Assembly (NCBI GenBank): GCA_902573705.1
Contig: CACGKR010000009.1
Span: 1 to 32,677 of the forward strand
Direction of reading: 5' to 3'
Length of the DNA stretch: 32,677 nucleotides
DNA from: an uncultured Pelagibacteraceae bacterium
GTDB lineage: Bacteria > Pseudomonadota > Alphaproteobacteria > Pelagibacterales > Pelagibacteraceae
Below, one piece after another: positions 1 through 7,471 of the stretch. The notes under the pieces were generated by a model. That model was not told the origin of the DNA. It saw nothing but the letters and a program-made list of their open reading frames with translations, and ran no database searches. Made by a program: the position numbers and the translations under genes. Each line of letters opens with the position of its first letter. Position 1 is the first letter of the stretch.

Positions 1-2
1 GG

Positions 3-95
3 ATAGTGACAGGTTGGTTATTTCTAAAAAATAGTATAAAAAATTTTTTTAGTAAAATATTTTCAAAAAAAAGAAAAAAAAATACCGAAGAATGA
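3..95 (+). CDS. C-terminal end of an unidentified, probably membrane-anchored protein (5' end outside window)
   Basis: An open frame enters from the left edge and stops at TGA 93-95. The visible ~30 residues begin with a short hydrophobic patch (VTGWLFL) followed by a strongly basic, lysine-rich tail ending NTEE. That pattern suits a last membrane helix and cytoplasmic tail. I cannot name the protein. It could also be the edge of a gene truncated by the neighbouring insertion at tRNA-Leu. The frame is short, so coding status is uncertain. Confidence 0.4.
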   Translation: MVTGWLFLKNSIKNFFSKIFSKKRKKNTEE

Positions 96-187
96 AGAAT
101 GTGGCTTCACACTTATTGAGGGTGAGAAAGAATTTATGATAGGAGACTTATTTGAACGCGATTATTAATATTATAAAAGAATTTGTA

Positions 188-264
188 ATAAATATATGCA
201 TAAACACTCATGAAATTCATTAATGCCCTCGTGGTGAAATTGGTAGACACAAAGGACTTAAAAT
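188..264 (+). repeat. Left copy of the tRNA-Leu upstream region plus 5' half (direct repeat of 5394-5470)
   Basis: Aligned by eye without gaps, 188-264 matches 5394-5470 at 72 of 77 positions. All five mismatches lie in the 37 nt upstream of the tRNA start, and the 40 nt of tRNA sequence are identical. Identity ends one base past the anticodon loop. The pair brackets the two-protease island. The geometry is what site-specific integration at an anticodon loop would leave. Confidence 0.85.
225..264 (+). pseudogene. tRNA-Leu(UAA) 5'-half remnant
   Basis: Starts with the acceptor strand GCCCTCG and runs through the D arm into the anticodon loop CTTAAAA, exactly as in the intact tRNA at 5431-5516. 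After position 264 it diverges into unrelated AT-rich sequence, so the 3' anticodon strand, variable arm, T arm and CCA are missing and no cloverleaf can form. The upstream region is retained too, so the half-gene may still be transcribed rightward. Confidence 0.85.
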
Positions 265-290
265 AGTTTGAGTTGAGAAATTTTAGAGTC

Positions 291-310
291 TCTAATAGTC
301 CCTAATAGTC
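291..310. repeat. Two tandem 10-nt units (tagtc-ctaa type) beside the left tRNA core
   Basis: The nonamer CTAATAGTC occurs at 292-300 and 302-310, and a degenerate third unit (agagtctctaa) lies just upstream. The period is 10 nt, close to one helical turn. It lies 27 nt from the end of the tRNA remnant, inside the island edge. Possible recombinase or accessory-protein binding sites; no function is demonstrated. Confidence 0.5.
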
Positions 311-387
311 TAAATCCCTTATAATCCCAAAAGTTTTAAAATAATTGGATTATTTTTATTGGAAAATATGAATTATAAATTCCTTTA

Positions 388-420
388 AACTAGTAGCAAA
401 CTAGTAGTGAGAGAGATAAA
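388..420. repeat. Left 33-nt island repeat with two ACTAGTAG units
   Basis: Contains ACTAGTAG twice at an 11-nt spacing, followed by a gagagataa tail. It matches 5327-5359 at 29 of 33 positions in the same orientation. It ends 5 nt before the stop codon of the CHAT gene and lies 124 nt inside the tRNA half-gene. Helically phased paired units of this kind resemble integrase arm sites (inference). Confidence 0.75.
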
Positions 421-425
421 TTTGA

Positions 426-3400
426 TTACATCATGAAGTTAGATGTCGTTCTTCCAACTAATGTGTATGGCGCCCAATAAATTGGATGATTTGTTTCTGG
501 ATTTTTTAACATTTTAATTTTTGATTTCATTAAGGCAGCAGATAAATCTCCTTCACTTTCTTTGAGAAAATCAAATGTATCAACCATTAAATCTACCGAT
601 GTTTTTGAGATAACAGACCAATGGGTTACTATTAAACTTTTGGCACCGGAATAAAAAAATGAGTTAGCTAAACCAGATAAAGCTTCGCTATTTGCGTTTC
701 CATCTGATGAAGCTGTATTGCAGGCTGACAGTATTACTAGATCTGAGTTTATATTTAGATTTATAATTTCTGATGCAGTTAAAAGACCATCATCATTATC
801 TGTAATTTTTTTTGGTAAGCTTAAAACAATTGATGGCTCTGACAATCCATCTATTTCACCAACAACTAGAGCATGTGAAGCAAAACTAACCACTTTATAA
901 TTATCAAAATTTATAGAAGTTATGTTATTTTCATTAAAATCATCCCTTAAATATAATTTTGAATTTTGATCAAATTTTTTTGAAATTCTTTTTAATTCAT
1001 CTGCAGTTTCAGGGAGTTCAGGAAACATTTTCAGATATTTTAAATCAATGTTACCACCTCTTGTAAATACTTTTGAAAATTCTAATTCTAAAATATCTTC
1101 AAAATCTGATGATTCTGCTTTTTTTGTGCCTTTTATATTTGGGTCACCAAATCCTATGAAGCTGTTACCAGTATTAAATTTTAAATTATCTTCGAGGTTT
1201 AAAGCAACATAACTATAAGCACTTGGACTTATTGATATTGCATTTTTTTCAATTAACCATTGTTGATTTTTTTTATCATACAAAAGTTCAAAAGGAATAC
1301 TGTAAAGTGGACCATCAGGGATTATTATAATTTTTCTCTTATCTTTTATTATATCTGTAAAACTAGTTATTAAAATGTCATGAAGTTCTTGTGATTCTGA
1401 TAAGGCAAATTCAATAGGTTTTCCATTTTTTAACTCAAGACTATTTCTTACCTCCTTGATGAGCTTAGATAGCTTATCTTTATTTACGCCAATTCTTTGA
1501 ACTGTATAATCTTCAGATGTAATTATAGTTGCAAAGGTGTGAAAATTTCCAACTGTGTATTGAATAATAACTTCATCTTTAGGCATACCTTGATGAAGTA
1601 GTTCACCATTTACAACTTGATTAGCAAAATTCTTTTTAAGATCAGGATATTTCTTCAATATATCCTTTAATAAATTTTCTAATTCTCTATTTAACTTACT
1701 AATTTTTTGATTTCTTTTTTTAATTTTATCTGGATCAATAGTATCTAATTTTAATATTTCTCTTTTTTTTTCTAAAAGAGATGTATATTTTTTTAATTCA
1801 GCTGCAACTCTATCATCCTTTGAAATTTGTCTTGTTATAGATTCTGATAGTTTTGCAGTTAATTTATTAGATTTAACAACTTGCTGCAACGCAAACACAA
1901 GATCAATAAATCTTATATCTTTATATTTATCAAAAATTTCAATATTTTTATGTGAGTTTTTTAAAACCTCAAAAATGAAACTATGTACTTGGTCTTTATA
2001 CATACTGATTGATTGATAATCTGAGTTAAATTTTAAATCAAAATTTTGTTGATCAAACTTATTAAGTATTACAAACATTGTTTTGAGTGATACATCAAAG
2101 GCTTCATCCATTTTTTTTTCTTTATAATAACAAGCATATAAAAGAGAATAATTATTAATAAGTCTTTCATCTTTAGGATCAACTTCTTCGATACTTTTTG
2201 CTGTAGCGCTTTGATACTTTATACAACCATCATTATTATTATCTAATAAAGCTAATAAATCTGAATAATTGTATAAATATTGATAATATGGAAAAATGTT
2301 TTTAACCATTTCTTTTTCAACATATTCAATAGCTTCATCGTAATACTTTTTTGCAATAGTATAATATTTTTTTTTCTTTATATTGTCTTTTTCTCGGTGT
2401 CCTTTTGTTAAATAATATCCTCCTAGAAAATTAATTGTGTTAACAAACGTGATAGAATTTTTGTTAACAGTTTTGGATGTATTGAATAACTCATAAGACT
2501 TCATTGAAAATTTCAAAACATCCTCCTCAACCATAGCTAAAGCTGCTCTATTATTGTAGTTTGTTATTAAAGAGAAATCGTCTTGGTTTGCTTTTTCTTC
2601 TCTTTGAGTAGCTAATTTTATATATTTATCTGCTAATTCAGTCTCGCCAATACTACTATAGGCCAATGCTAAATTATTTAAGATTGTATTTTCACTTTCT
2701 AAATCTTTTTCAAATGATTTGTTTAATATATCTAATGCTAATAAATAACTATCAATCGCGTTTTGATATTTTTTTTGACCAGAATAAATTCGGCCAAAAA
2801 GATTTTGTAAATCTACCTTTTTTTTAACTTCTGATATTCCCGTATCAATAGTTTCGTAATTTTTTAACTCGTTTGCAATTTTAAGAGCATTATTAAAGTT
2901 TTCTAGGTCAATATCATTCCAAGCTTCATCAAACAGTAAATTTCTTTTATCATTGATAAAAAATTTTAATAACCAACTATCTATTTTTTTGGCTTCTTTA
3001 ATTTGCTTCTCTACTAGTTCTTTAGCATTATTTAAATTTATCTTTCTTTGCTCATAGTCATTTATCAAACCGTAATAAGTATCCAAGATCGTATATGCAG
3101 TTGTGCTTTTATCTAAAAGCTCTAACTCATCATTCATTGATAACATTATTGAATAAACTTTTTTATATTGATTTAAATCTTGTTTGATAGACTGCTCTGC
3201 ATCTAATTTTCCAAGCAATGCCATTTCTTTATCAGCAAATAATTTTTTTTTATTACTATAACTGCTATTATTCTCAAGACTTTTTTTTACATAACCAAGC
3301 GTTAAATCAAAATGAGTAATTGCTTTATCATATTGATTTGTAGATTGGTAATGAAATCCAATTTGTCTATTAATTTTTGCTTGTAAATTTAGATTTGATT

Positions 3401-4136
3401 TATTGTATTGTTGAATTATTTCATATCTTAATTTTAAATACTTATATTCATTTTTTGTATCACCTCTGGTTGAGTAAATAGATTCAACTTCAGATAATGC
3501 ATTTAAATAATCATCTGATGCCAACTCATTTGTATTTTTTATTGAAATTATTTTTATATATTGTTCATAATCTTTTATAGATTCCTCGTATCTAAAAAGA
3601 TCTTTGTATACTCTTGCTCTATGAACTAGTTGATAAGCAAATTCTTTTGAACCCGCATATTCATCTATTTCATAATTATTATTTTTAAATTCATTGAATA
3701 TGTTGATTGCTTTAGTTGAAATATTCAGACTTTTTTCCAGAAAATTATTATCTTTTAACAAACTACTTAGAAAGTAATAGCATTGAATAAGATTACGCTT
3801 TTTTTGATTAATTTTAACTTTTTTAAAATCCTTTTTTTGTTCTTCACAAGATTTACTTTGATATTCTAATGCTAATTTTTTATTACCTTCCATATCAAAA
3901 AAATGTGCTTTATCTGAGTAGGCCCAACCTAGCCACGGGAAATCCTTATTTGGTTTTTTAATATAATGCTCAATTGTTTCATCTATTAATTCGTGAGCTT
4001 TACTAGGGTTTGAAGGGTAAATTTTTCGGGCTTCTTCTAGATTATTGAATTTAAAAAATTTTGCATGTACATTAATAATTTGAAAATTAAATATAATGAT
4101 CCAAAAAATTAAATATTTAACAATATTCTTAGTCAT
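426..4136 (-). CDS. Secreted TPR-CHAT domain protein (caspase/separase-clan cysteine protease)
   Basis: A 1236-aa protein. Residues 1-25 form a signal peptide (basic start, hydrophobic core, plausible cut after VHA), so it should leave the cytoplasm. Residues ~40-750 are helical tetratricopeptide-like repeats. A charged coiled coil follows at ~770-845, then a C-terminal CHAT domain from ~850 to the end. The clan CD dyad is visible: His1088 in FASHA and Cys1139 in LSACNTA. The family motifs RGG and LPETADEL lie before the His. The order TPR-coil-CHAT at this length is typical of CHAT proteins. In this family the TPRs usually sense a partner or ligand and the CHAT domain cleaves a protein. Its start overlaps the divergent serine protease gene by 41 nt, suggesting functional pairing. 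The substrate is unknown; the neighbouring protease is the obvious candidate (inference). The export is unusual compared with cytoplasmic TPR-CHAT immune proteases. Confidence 0.88.
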   Translation of the reverse strand: MTKNIVKYLIFWIIIFNFQIINVHAKFFKFNNLEEARKIYPSNPSKAHELIDETIEHYIKKPNKDFPWLGWAYSDKAHFFDMEGNKKLALEYQSKSCEEQKKDFKKVKINQKKRNLIQCYYFLSSLLKDNNFLEKSLNISTKAINIFNEFKNNNYEIDEYAGSKEFAYQLVHRARVYKDLFRYEESIKDYEQYIKIISIKNTNELASDDYLNALSEVESIYSTRGDTKNEYKYLKLRYEIIQQYNKSNLNLQAKINRQIGFHYQSTNQYDKAITHFDLTLGYVKKSLENNSSYSNKKKLFADKEMALLGKLDAEQSIKQDLNQYKKVYSIMLSMNDELELLDKSTTAYTILDTYYGLINDYEQRKINLNNAKELVEKQIKEAKKIDSWLLKFFINDKRNLLFDEAWNDIDLENFNNALKIANELKNYETIDTGISEVKKKVDLQNLFGRIYSGQKKYQNAIDSYLLALDILNKSFEKDLESENTILNNLALAYSSIGETELADKYIKLATQREEKANQDDFSLITNYNNRAALAMVEEDVLKFSMKSYELFNTSKTVNKNSITFVNTINFLGGYYLTKGHREKDNIKKKKYYTIAKKYYDEAIEYVEKEMVKNIFPYYQYLYNYSDLLALLDNNNDGCIKYQSATAKSIEEVDPKDERLINNYSLLYACYYKEKKMDEAFDVSLKTMFVILNKFDQQNFDLKFNSDYQSISMYKDQVHSFIFEVLKNSHKNIEIFDKYKDIRFIDLVFALQQVVKSNKLTAKLSESITRQISKDDRVAAELKKYTSLLEKKREILKLDTIDPDKIKKRNQKISKLNRELENLLKDILKKYPDLKKNFANQVVNGELLHQGMPKDEVIIQYTVGNFHTFATIITSEDYTVQRIGVNKDKLSKLIKEVRNSLELKNGKPIEFALSESQELHDILITSFTDIIKDKRKIIIIPDGPLYSIPFELLYDKKNQQWLIEKNAISISPSAYSYVALNLEDNLKFNTGNSFIGFGDPNIKGTKKAESSDFEDILELEFSKVFTRGGNIDLKYLKMFPELPETADELKRISKKFDQNSKLYLRDDFNENNITSINFDNYKVVSFASHALVVGEIDGLSEPSIVLSLPKKITDNDDGLLTASEIINLNINSDLVILSACNTASSDGNANSEALSGLANSFFYSGAKSLIVTHWSVISKTSVDLMVDTFDFLKESEGDLSAALMKSKIKMLKNPETNHPIYWAPYTLVGRTTSNFMM

Positions 4137-5295
4137 CTTATTTTTTTTACCTAAATCTGTAACTTATAGTAATGAAGATATTACCTCAATTTTAAGTGAA
4201 AATATAAATGAAAATATAACAAGAGGTGGCGCAACTATTGGGGATTTTTCAATAAGCGAAAATTTTACAAAAGTAAGTGAAAAGGACATTCCTTTTGGAA
4301 CTTTAAATATTTTAGACAAGTTAAAGAATGAAAAAAATAAGACCAGAGGTACAACTGGACAAAATATTTATGGTAAGTATTCAAGAAGTGTTGTTTTAAT
4401 TTATAACAATGATATCAAAGGTACTGGTTCTGGCTCTGTTATAATGAAAGATATTGGTGCAATAATTACTAATTGGCATGTTATACAAAACGCCAAAGTT
4501 GTTGGCGTTATATTTAAAAAAGATGGTGAGATAGAAAAAAGTGATGTGATGGTTGCTGATGTTATAGGTTATGATGCTACCAAAGATTTAGCAGTGTTAA
4601 GGCTTAATGGAAAAGTTCCAAATGATGTAAATGAATTAAAATTGTCCAATAAGTTGCCAGACGTTGGTTCGGATGTTCATGCTATAGGTCATCCTGGATC
4701 ACTTTCTTGGACATATACAAAAGGCTATGTCAGTCAGATAAGAAATAATTACAAGTGGAACTATGAAAAAACGCAACATGAAGCTTCAATAATTCAAACA
4801 CAAACTCCTATAAGCCCAGGAAACTCAGGTGGACCACTAATTAGTTCTGAAGGAGAATTACTTGGAGTCAACTCTTTTAAAGCACAAGGAGAAAATTTAA
4901 ATTTTGCTGTTACTTCTTTAGAAGTGATTAATTTTTTGAAAAATATAAAAAAAATTGGAAAAAAAGAAGCGAAAAAAAAAGAAAATAAAAAAATTGATAA
5001 AGTTGTAAAAAAAATAGATTCCGATAATGACGGAAAGCCAGATACATTTTATTATGACGATGATGGGGATGGAATAATAGATACTGTCATTAAAGATAAA
5101 AATCAAAATGGTAAACCTGAATTAATCGGTATAGATACAAATAAAGATGGTAGACCAGATCTAATTGGTGATGACAAAAATGAAGATGGTGAAATAGATG
5201 CTTGGATTGTAGATAAAGATTTTGATGGTAAACCAGATTTAATAGGTACTGATACAGATGGAGATGGTAAACCTGATAAATTTACTAAGATATAA
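4096..5295 (+). CDS. Secreted trypsin-like (S1/DegP-type) serine protease with seven C-terminal Ca-binding-type repeats
   Basis: A 399-aa protein. Residues 1-24 are a signal peptide. Residues ~25-90 form a low-complexity propeptide-like stretch with Arg-Gly sites at R43 and R84. The protease domain spans ~91-283, with His128 in TNWHV, Asp164 in KDLAVL and Ser244 in GNSGGP: a complete triad. A lysine-rich linker (~284-306) leads into seven consecutive 13-residue units (308-398) of the form DxDxDGxxD, as in thrombospondin type 3 and EF-hand-like loops, which bind calcium in known families. No PDZ domain is present, unlike DegP/HtrA. The ATG at 4096 is chosen because it supplies the signal peptide; no strong Shine-Dalgarno is seen. 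It is divergent from and overlaps the CHAT gene, and both sit in the tRNA-Leu island. It is probably periplasmic or extracellular, Ca-dependent, and perhaps activated by the CHAT protease (inference). Confidence 0.9.
   Translation: MIQKIKYLTIFLVILFFLPKSVTYSNEDITSILSENINENITRGGATIGDFSISENFTKVSEKDIPFGTLNILDKLKNEKNKTRGTTGQNIYGKYSRSVVLIYNNDIKGTGSGSVIMKDIGAIITNWHVIQNAKVVGVIFKKDGEIEKSDVMVADVIGYDATKDLAVLRLNGKVPNDVNELKLSNKLPDVGSDVHAIGHPGSLSWTYTKGYVSQIRNNYKWNYEKTQHEASIIQTQTPISPGNSGGPLISSEGELLGVNSFKAQGENLNFAVTSLEVINFLKNIKKIGKKEAKKKENKKIDKVVKKIDSDNDGKPDTFYYDDDGDGIIDTVIKDKNQNGKPELIGIDTNKDGRPDLIGDDKNEDGEIDAWIVDKDFDGKPDLIGTDTDGDGKPDKFTKI
5017..5292 (+). repeat. Seven in-frame 39-nt units encoding 13-residue DxDxDGxxD repeats
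   Basis: Residues 308-398 of the serine protease divide into seven 13-residue units without any insertion or deletion. Each starts with Asp and keeps Gly at unit position 6 and Asp or Glu at position 9. Several units share the KPDLIG-like second half. At DNA level the units have diverged, so this is an old tandem amplification rather than a recent one. The spacing suits a rigid chain of calcium-binding loops. Confidence 0.85.
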
Positions 5296-5326
5296 CTATT
5301 TTAATATATATAGAATTTTATAGGAT

Positions 5327-5359
5327 AACTAGTAGCAGACTAGTAGCTAGAGAGATAAG
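5327..5359. repeat. Right 33-nt island repeat with two ACTAGTAG units
   Basis: Same-orientation partner of 388-420, with four mismatches in 33 nt. It lies 31 nt after the serine protease stop and 71 nt before the intact tRNA-Leu. Together with the left copy it brackets precisely the two protease genes. Confidence 0.75.
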
Positions 5360-5393
5360 ATAAAAAAAATTTACTTATTCATCTTGTTCAATT

Positions 5394-5470
5394 ATAAATA
5401 TTAGCATAAATACTCATGAAATTCACAAATGCCCTCGTGGTGAAATTGGTAGACACAAAGGACTTAAAAT
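5394..5470 (+). repeat. Right copy of the tRNA-Leu upstream region plus 5' half
   Basis: Partner of 188-264, covering the 37 nt before the tRNA and its first 40 nt. The upstream block keeps GCATAAA about 20 nt before the tRNA start in both copies, which could be the -10 region of the tRNA promoter. The right copy continues into the complete tRNA. Confidence 0.85.
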
Positions 5471-5516
5471 CCTTGCCGCTTGCGGAGTGCCAGTTCGAGT
5501 CTGGCCGAGGGCACCA
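5431..5516 (+). tRNA. tRNA-Leu (anticodon UAA)
   Basis: The acceptor strands GCCCTCG/CGAGGGC pair at 5431-5437 and 5506-5512, followed by A and an encoded CCA. The anticodon stem AAGGA/TCCTT encloses CTTAAAA, giving anticodon TAA. A long variable arm (class II) and a T arm with TTCGAGT are present. It reads TTA codons, which are very frequent in this AT-rich genome, so it should be essential. It lies 9 nt before nadK and is the integration target of the protease island. Confidence 0.97.
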
Positions 5517-5525
5517 TTTAGTAAA

Positions 5526-6296
5526 ATGAAAAAATTGCAAATTATTTCTGACAACAACACTAAATCAAAAAGAATAAAAAGTACTTTATTAAAAAAAATA
5601 AATAAATCTAAATTAAACAAATCAAATATTATTATTGTCGTTGGTGGTGATGGATTTATGCTTAAAACCTTAAAAAAAAATAAAAAAAAGAGTAACTCAT
5701 TTTATGGAATTAATTCAGGTAACTATGGTTTTTTAATGAACAGATTTAATAAAAAAAATATTTTAAATGATTTGAACAAGTCTAAAATGATTAGCATATC
5801 ACCATTTTTAATGACAGTAATTAATAGAAATAATGACATCAAAAAGTCATTAGCAATTAATGAAGTTTCAATATTAAGACAAAGTAGACAAGCAGCAAAA
5901 ATAGAGGTTAGAATAAATAAAAAAATCTTAATAAAAAAGTTAATTTCGGATGGAGTTCTTGTTACTACACCAGCAGGAAGCACAGCATATAATTTGTCAG
6001 TACATGGTCCAATACTTAACTTAAATTCAAACAAGATTGCAGTTACACCAATTAGTCCATTTAGACCTCGAAGATGGAAAAGTAGAATTTTATCAAATAA
6101 ATCTAAAGTTATAATTAAAAATCTGGATATTTCAAAAAGACCAATAAGTGCTGTAGCAGATAATACTGAGTTTAGAAATGCAAAAAGTGTTACTGTTAAA
6201 ATAGATAATACAACAAAATTTAATTTGTTGTATAATTCAAATTCAACTCTTGAAAAAAAAATTAAGATTGAACAGTCTAAAAAAGAAAAAAATTAA
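5526..6296 (+). CDS. nadK: NAD kinase
   Basis: Phosphorylates NAD to NADP in the cytoplasm. The protein has 256 aa, a usual length for alphaproteobacterial NadK. The nucleotide-binding GGDG motif is at residues 40-43, followed by GINSGNYGFL, NEVSIL and the TTPAGSTAYNLS loop, all typical of the NAD kinase fold. I start at ATG 5526, which gives MKKLQII and lies just after the tRNA-Leu CCA. An open frame continues upstream through the tRNA, but that part is not protein. The gene is probably co-transcribed with tRNA-Leu, so the island effectively replaces the promoter region for both. Lysine-rich N-terminus, as expected from the base composition. Confidence 0.93.
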   Translation: MKKLQIISDNNTKSKRIKSTLLKKINKSKLNKSNIIIVVGGDGFMLKTLKKNKKKSNSFYGINSGNYGFLMNRFNKKNILNDLNKSKMISISPFLMTVINRNNDIKKSLAINEVSILRQSRQAAKIEVRINKKILIKKLISDGVLVTTPAGSTAYNLSVHGPILNLNSNKIAVTPISPFRPRRWKSRILSNKSKVIIKNLDISKRPISAVADNTEFRNAKSVTVKIDNTTKFNLLYNSNSTLEKKIKIEQSKKEKN

Positions 6297-6311
6297 AAGA
6301 ATAAATATATT

Positions 6312-7463
6312 TTGATTAAAGATAACCAAAATGAAAGATATTATCTACTAGATATTTTTAGAGGTATAGCAGCTATATGTGTTGTATTGCAGCACTACCA
6401 ACATTTTTTTTTTATTAAACCTGGAACTGTTGCATCAAACTTTGTTTATACAGATCAGCCTTTTTTTTATGTTATCTCCCCTTTTTATAAATTTGGTTCT
6501 GTAGCAGTTCAATTTTTTTTTATTTTATCTGGATTTATCTTTTTTGCTATTTATAGAGATAAAATTTTCAACAATGAAATAAACTTTAAAAGATTTTTTA
6601 TCTTAAGAATTTCAAGATTATATCCTTTGCATTTACTTACTTTAATTTTGATACTTATTTTGCAAAAAATATTTCTTTTTCTTTATTCAGAATATTATGT
6701 ATATCCAGATAACTCATTAACAAATTTTATTTTACATTTTTTTTTAATTCAAGAGTGGGGTATTAATAATTTTTTTAACTTTGAAATTTCAGCAGGTTTT
6801 AATCATCCTTCATGGTCAATTTCAGTAGAAATTTTCGCCTATGTTAGTTTTTTTGTGATCTGCTTATTTTATTTAAAAGATTTCATTCAAACCTCTGTTA
6901 TATTAATCTTAATTTTTTTTATTTATATTTTTTTCCATGAAATATTAAGTACATCATTCCTTTTAGGAATTTTTTTATTTTACCTAGGTGGTTTAACTTA
7001 TTTTTTATCGCAAAAAATTATTGAGATTTTAAAAAAAAAAAAATTTATGGTTATTAGTATTATGACTCTCTTTAATATTTTAGTATTTGGAAGGTTTTTA
7101 AATGATTTTTTTTTTGATTTTCAGAAATCAATATCTTTTTTGATTGGTGATAGATTTATGATTTTATTGTTTTTGGTTAAGTTTCCTTTGTTAATTATTA
7201 ATTTAAGTATAATTCAACATTTTTTTAGAAATTTAGGAAAAAAGCTCTTAATTGTTGGTGAACTTTCCTACACTATTTATCTAATTCACTTTCCTATTCA
7301 AATTATTCTCATAATCATTAGTAAAGAATTAATAAACTTAAACTTCAATAGTGAATATTTTTTCATATTTTATTTTATTTTAGTTTTTATTACATCTTTC
7401 ATAGTACACAAATTCTACGAACTTCCATTGAAAATTTTAGTACGAAATGTATATAAGAATTAG
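6312..7463 (+). CDS. Membrane acyltransferase, acyltransferase-3 (OafA/YrhL) family
   Basis: A 383-aa polytopic inner-membrane protein with roughly ten hydrophobic segments. The N-terminus carries the family signature: LDIFRGIAAICVVLQH, with RG and the essential His, then a nearby FFILSGF segment, an RISRLYP motif and HPSWSISVEIF. Members transfer acetyl or other acyl groups from the cytoplasmic side to sugars of LPS, capsule or glycans. The start is TTG at 6312; there is no in-frame ATG near the motif. It lies 15 nt after nadK and 8 nt before the next membrane protein gene. The coding sequence contains a run of ten T (6404-6413) and one of thirteen A (7031-7043), which could promote frameshifting. 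The substrate is probably the product of the sugar genes downstream. Confidence 0.88.
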   Translation: MIKDNQNERYYLLDIFRGIAAICVVLQHYQHFFFIKPGTVASNFVYTDQPFFYVISPFYKFGSVAVQFFFILSGFIFFAIYRDKIFNNEINFKRFFILRISRLYPLHLLTLILILILQKIFLFLYSEYYVYPDNSLTNFILHFFLIQEWGINNFFNFEISAGFNHPSWSISVEIFAYVSFFVICLFYLKDFIQTSVILILIFFIYIFFHEILSTSFLLGIFLFYLGGLTYFLSQKIIEILKKKKFMVISIMTLFNILVFGRFLNDFFFDFQKSISFLIGDRFMILLFLVKFPLLIINLSIIQHFFRNLGKKLLIVGELSYTIYLIHFPIQIILIIISKELINLNFNSEYFFIFYFILVFITSFIVHKFYELPLKILVRNVYKN

Positions 7464-7471
7464 TTTAATCT

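Larger units (their letters stand above)
265..5470. mobile_element. Insertion at tRNA-Leu carrying a CHAT protease and an S1 protease, no integrase
   Basis: The element is defined by the duplicated tRNA-Leu 5' half at its two edges. It contains two genes facing away from each other plus paired ACTAGTAG-type repeats about 110-125 nt from each tRNA core. If circularised at the anticodon-loop core, the ACTAGTAG repeats would lie on both sides of that core, as arm sites do in a tyrosine-recombinase attP. The element supplies the promoter and 5' half that now complete the functional tRNA. No recombinase gene is visible, so mobilisation in trans, or loss of the integrase, is inferred. A plain segmental duplication followed by gene replacement is the alternative. 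Confidence 0.65.

Noticed and set aside
3-95. Left-edge fragment as a truncated FtsK membrane domain
   Set aside because: A hydrophobic helix followed by a basic tail is compatible but not specific, and no FtsK motor motifs are visible, so it is left unnamed.
718-900. Plus-strand open frame inside the CHAT gene
   Set aside because: It is antisense to the conserved CHAT catalytic region, whose motifs are clear on the minus strand. The short frame has no recognisable features.
5487-5525. Longer nadK reading frame starting inside tRNA-Leu
   Set aside because: The upstream codons are simply the 3' half of the tRNA read as protein. ATG 5526 begins right after CCA and gives a family-typical NadK N-terminus and length.
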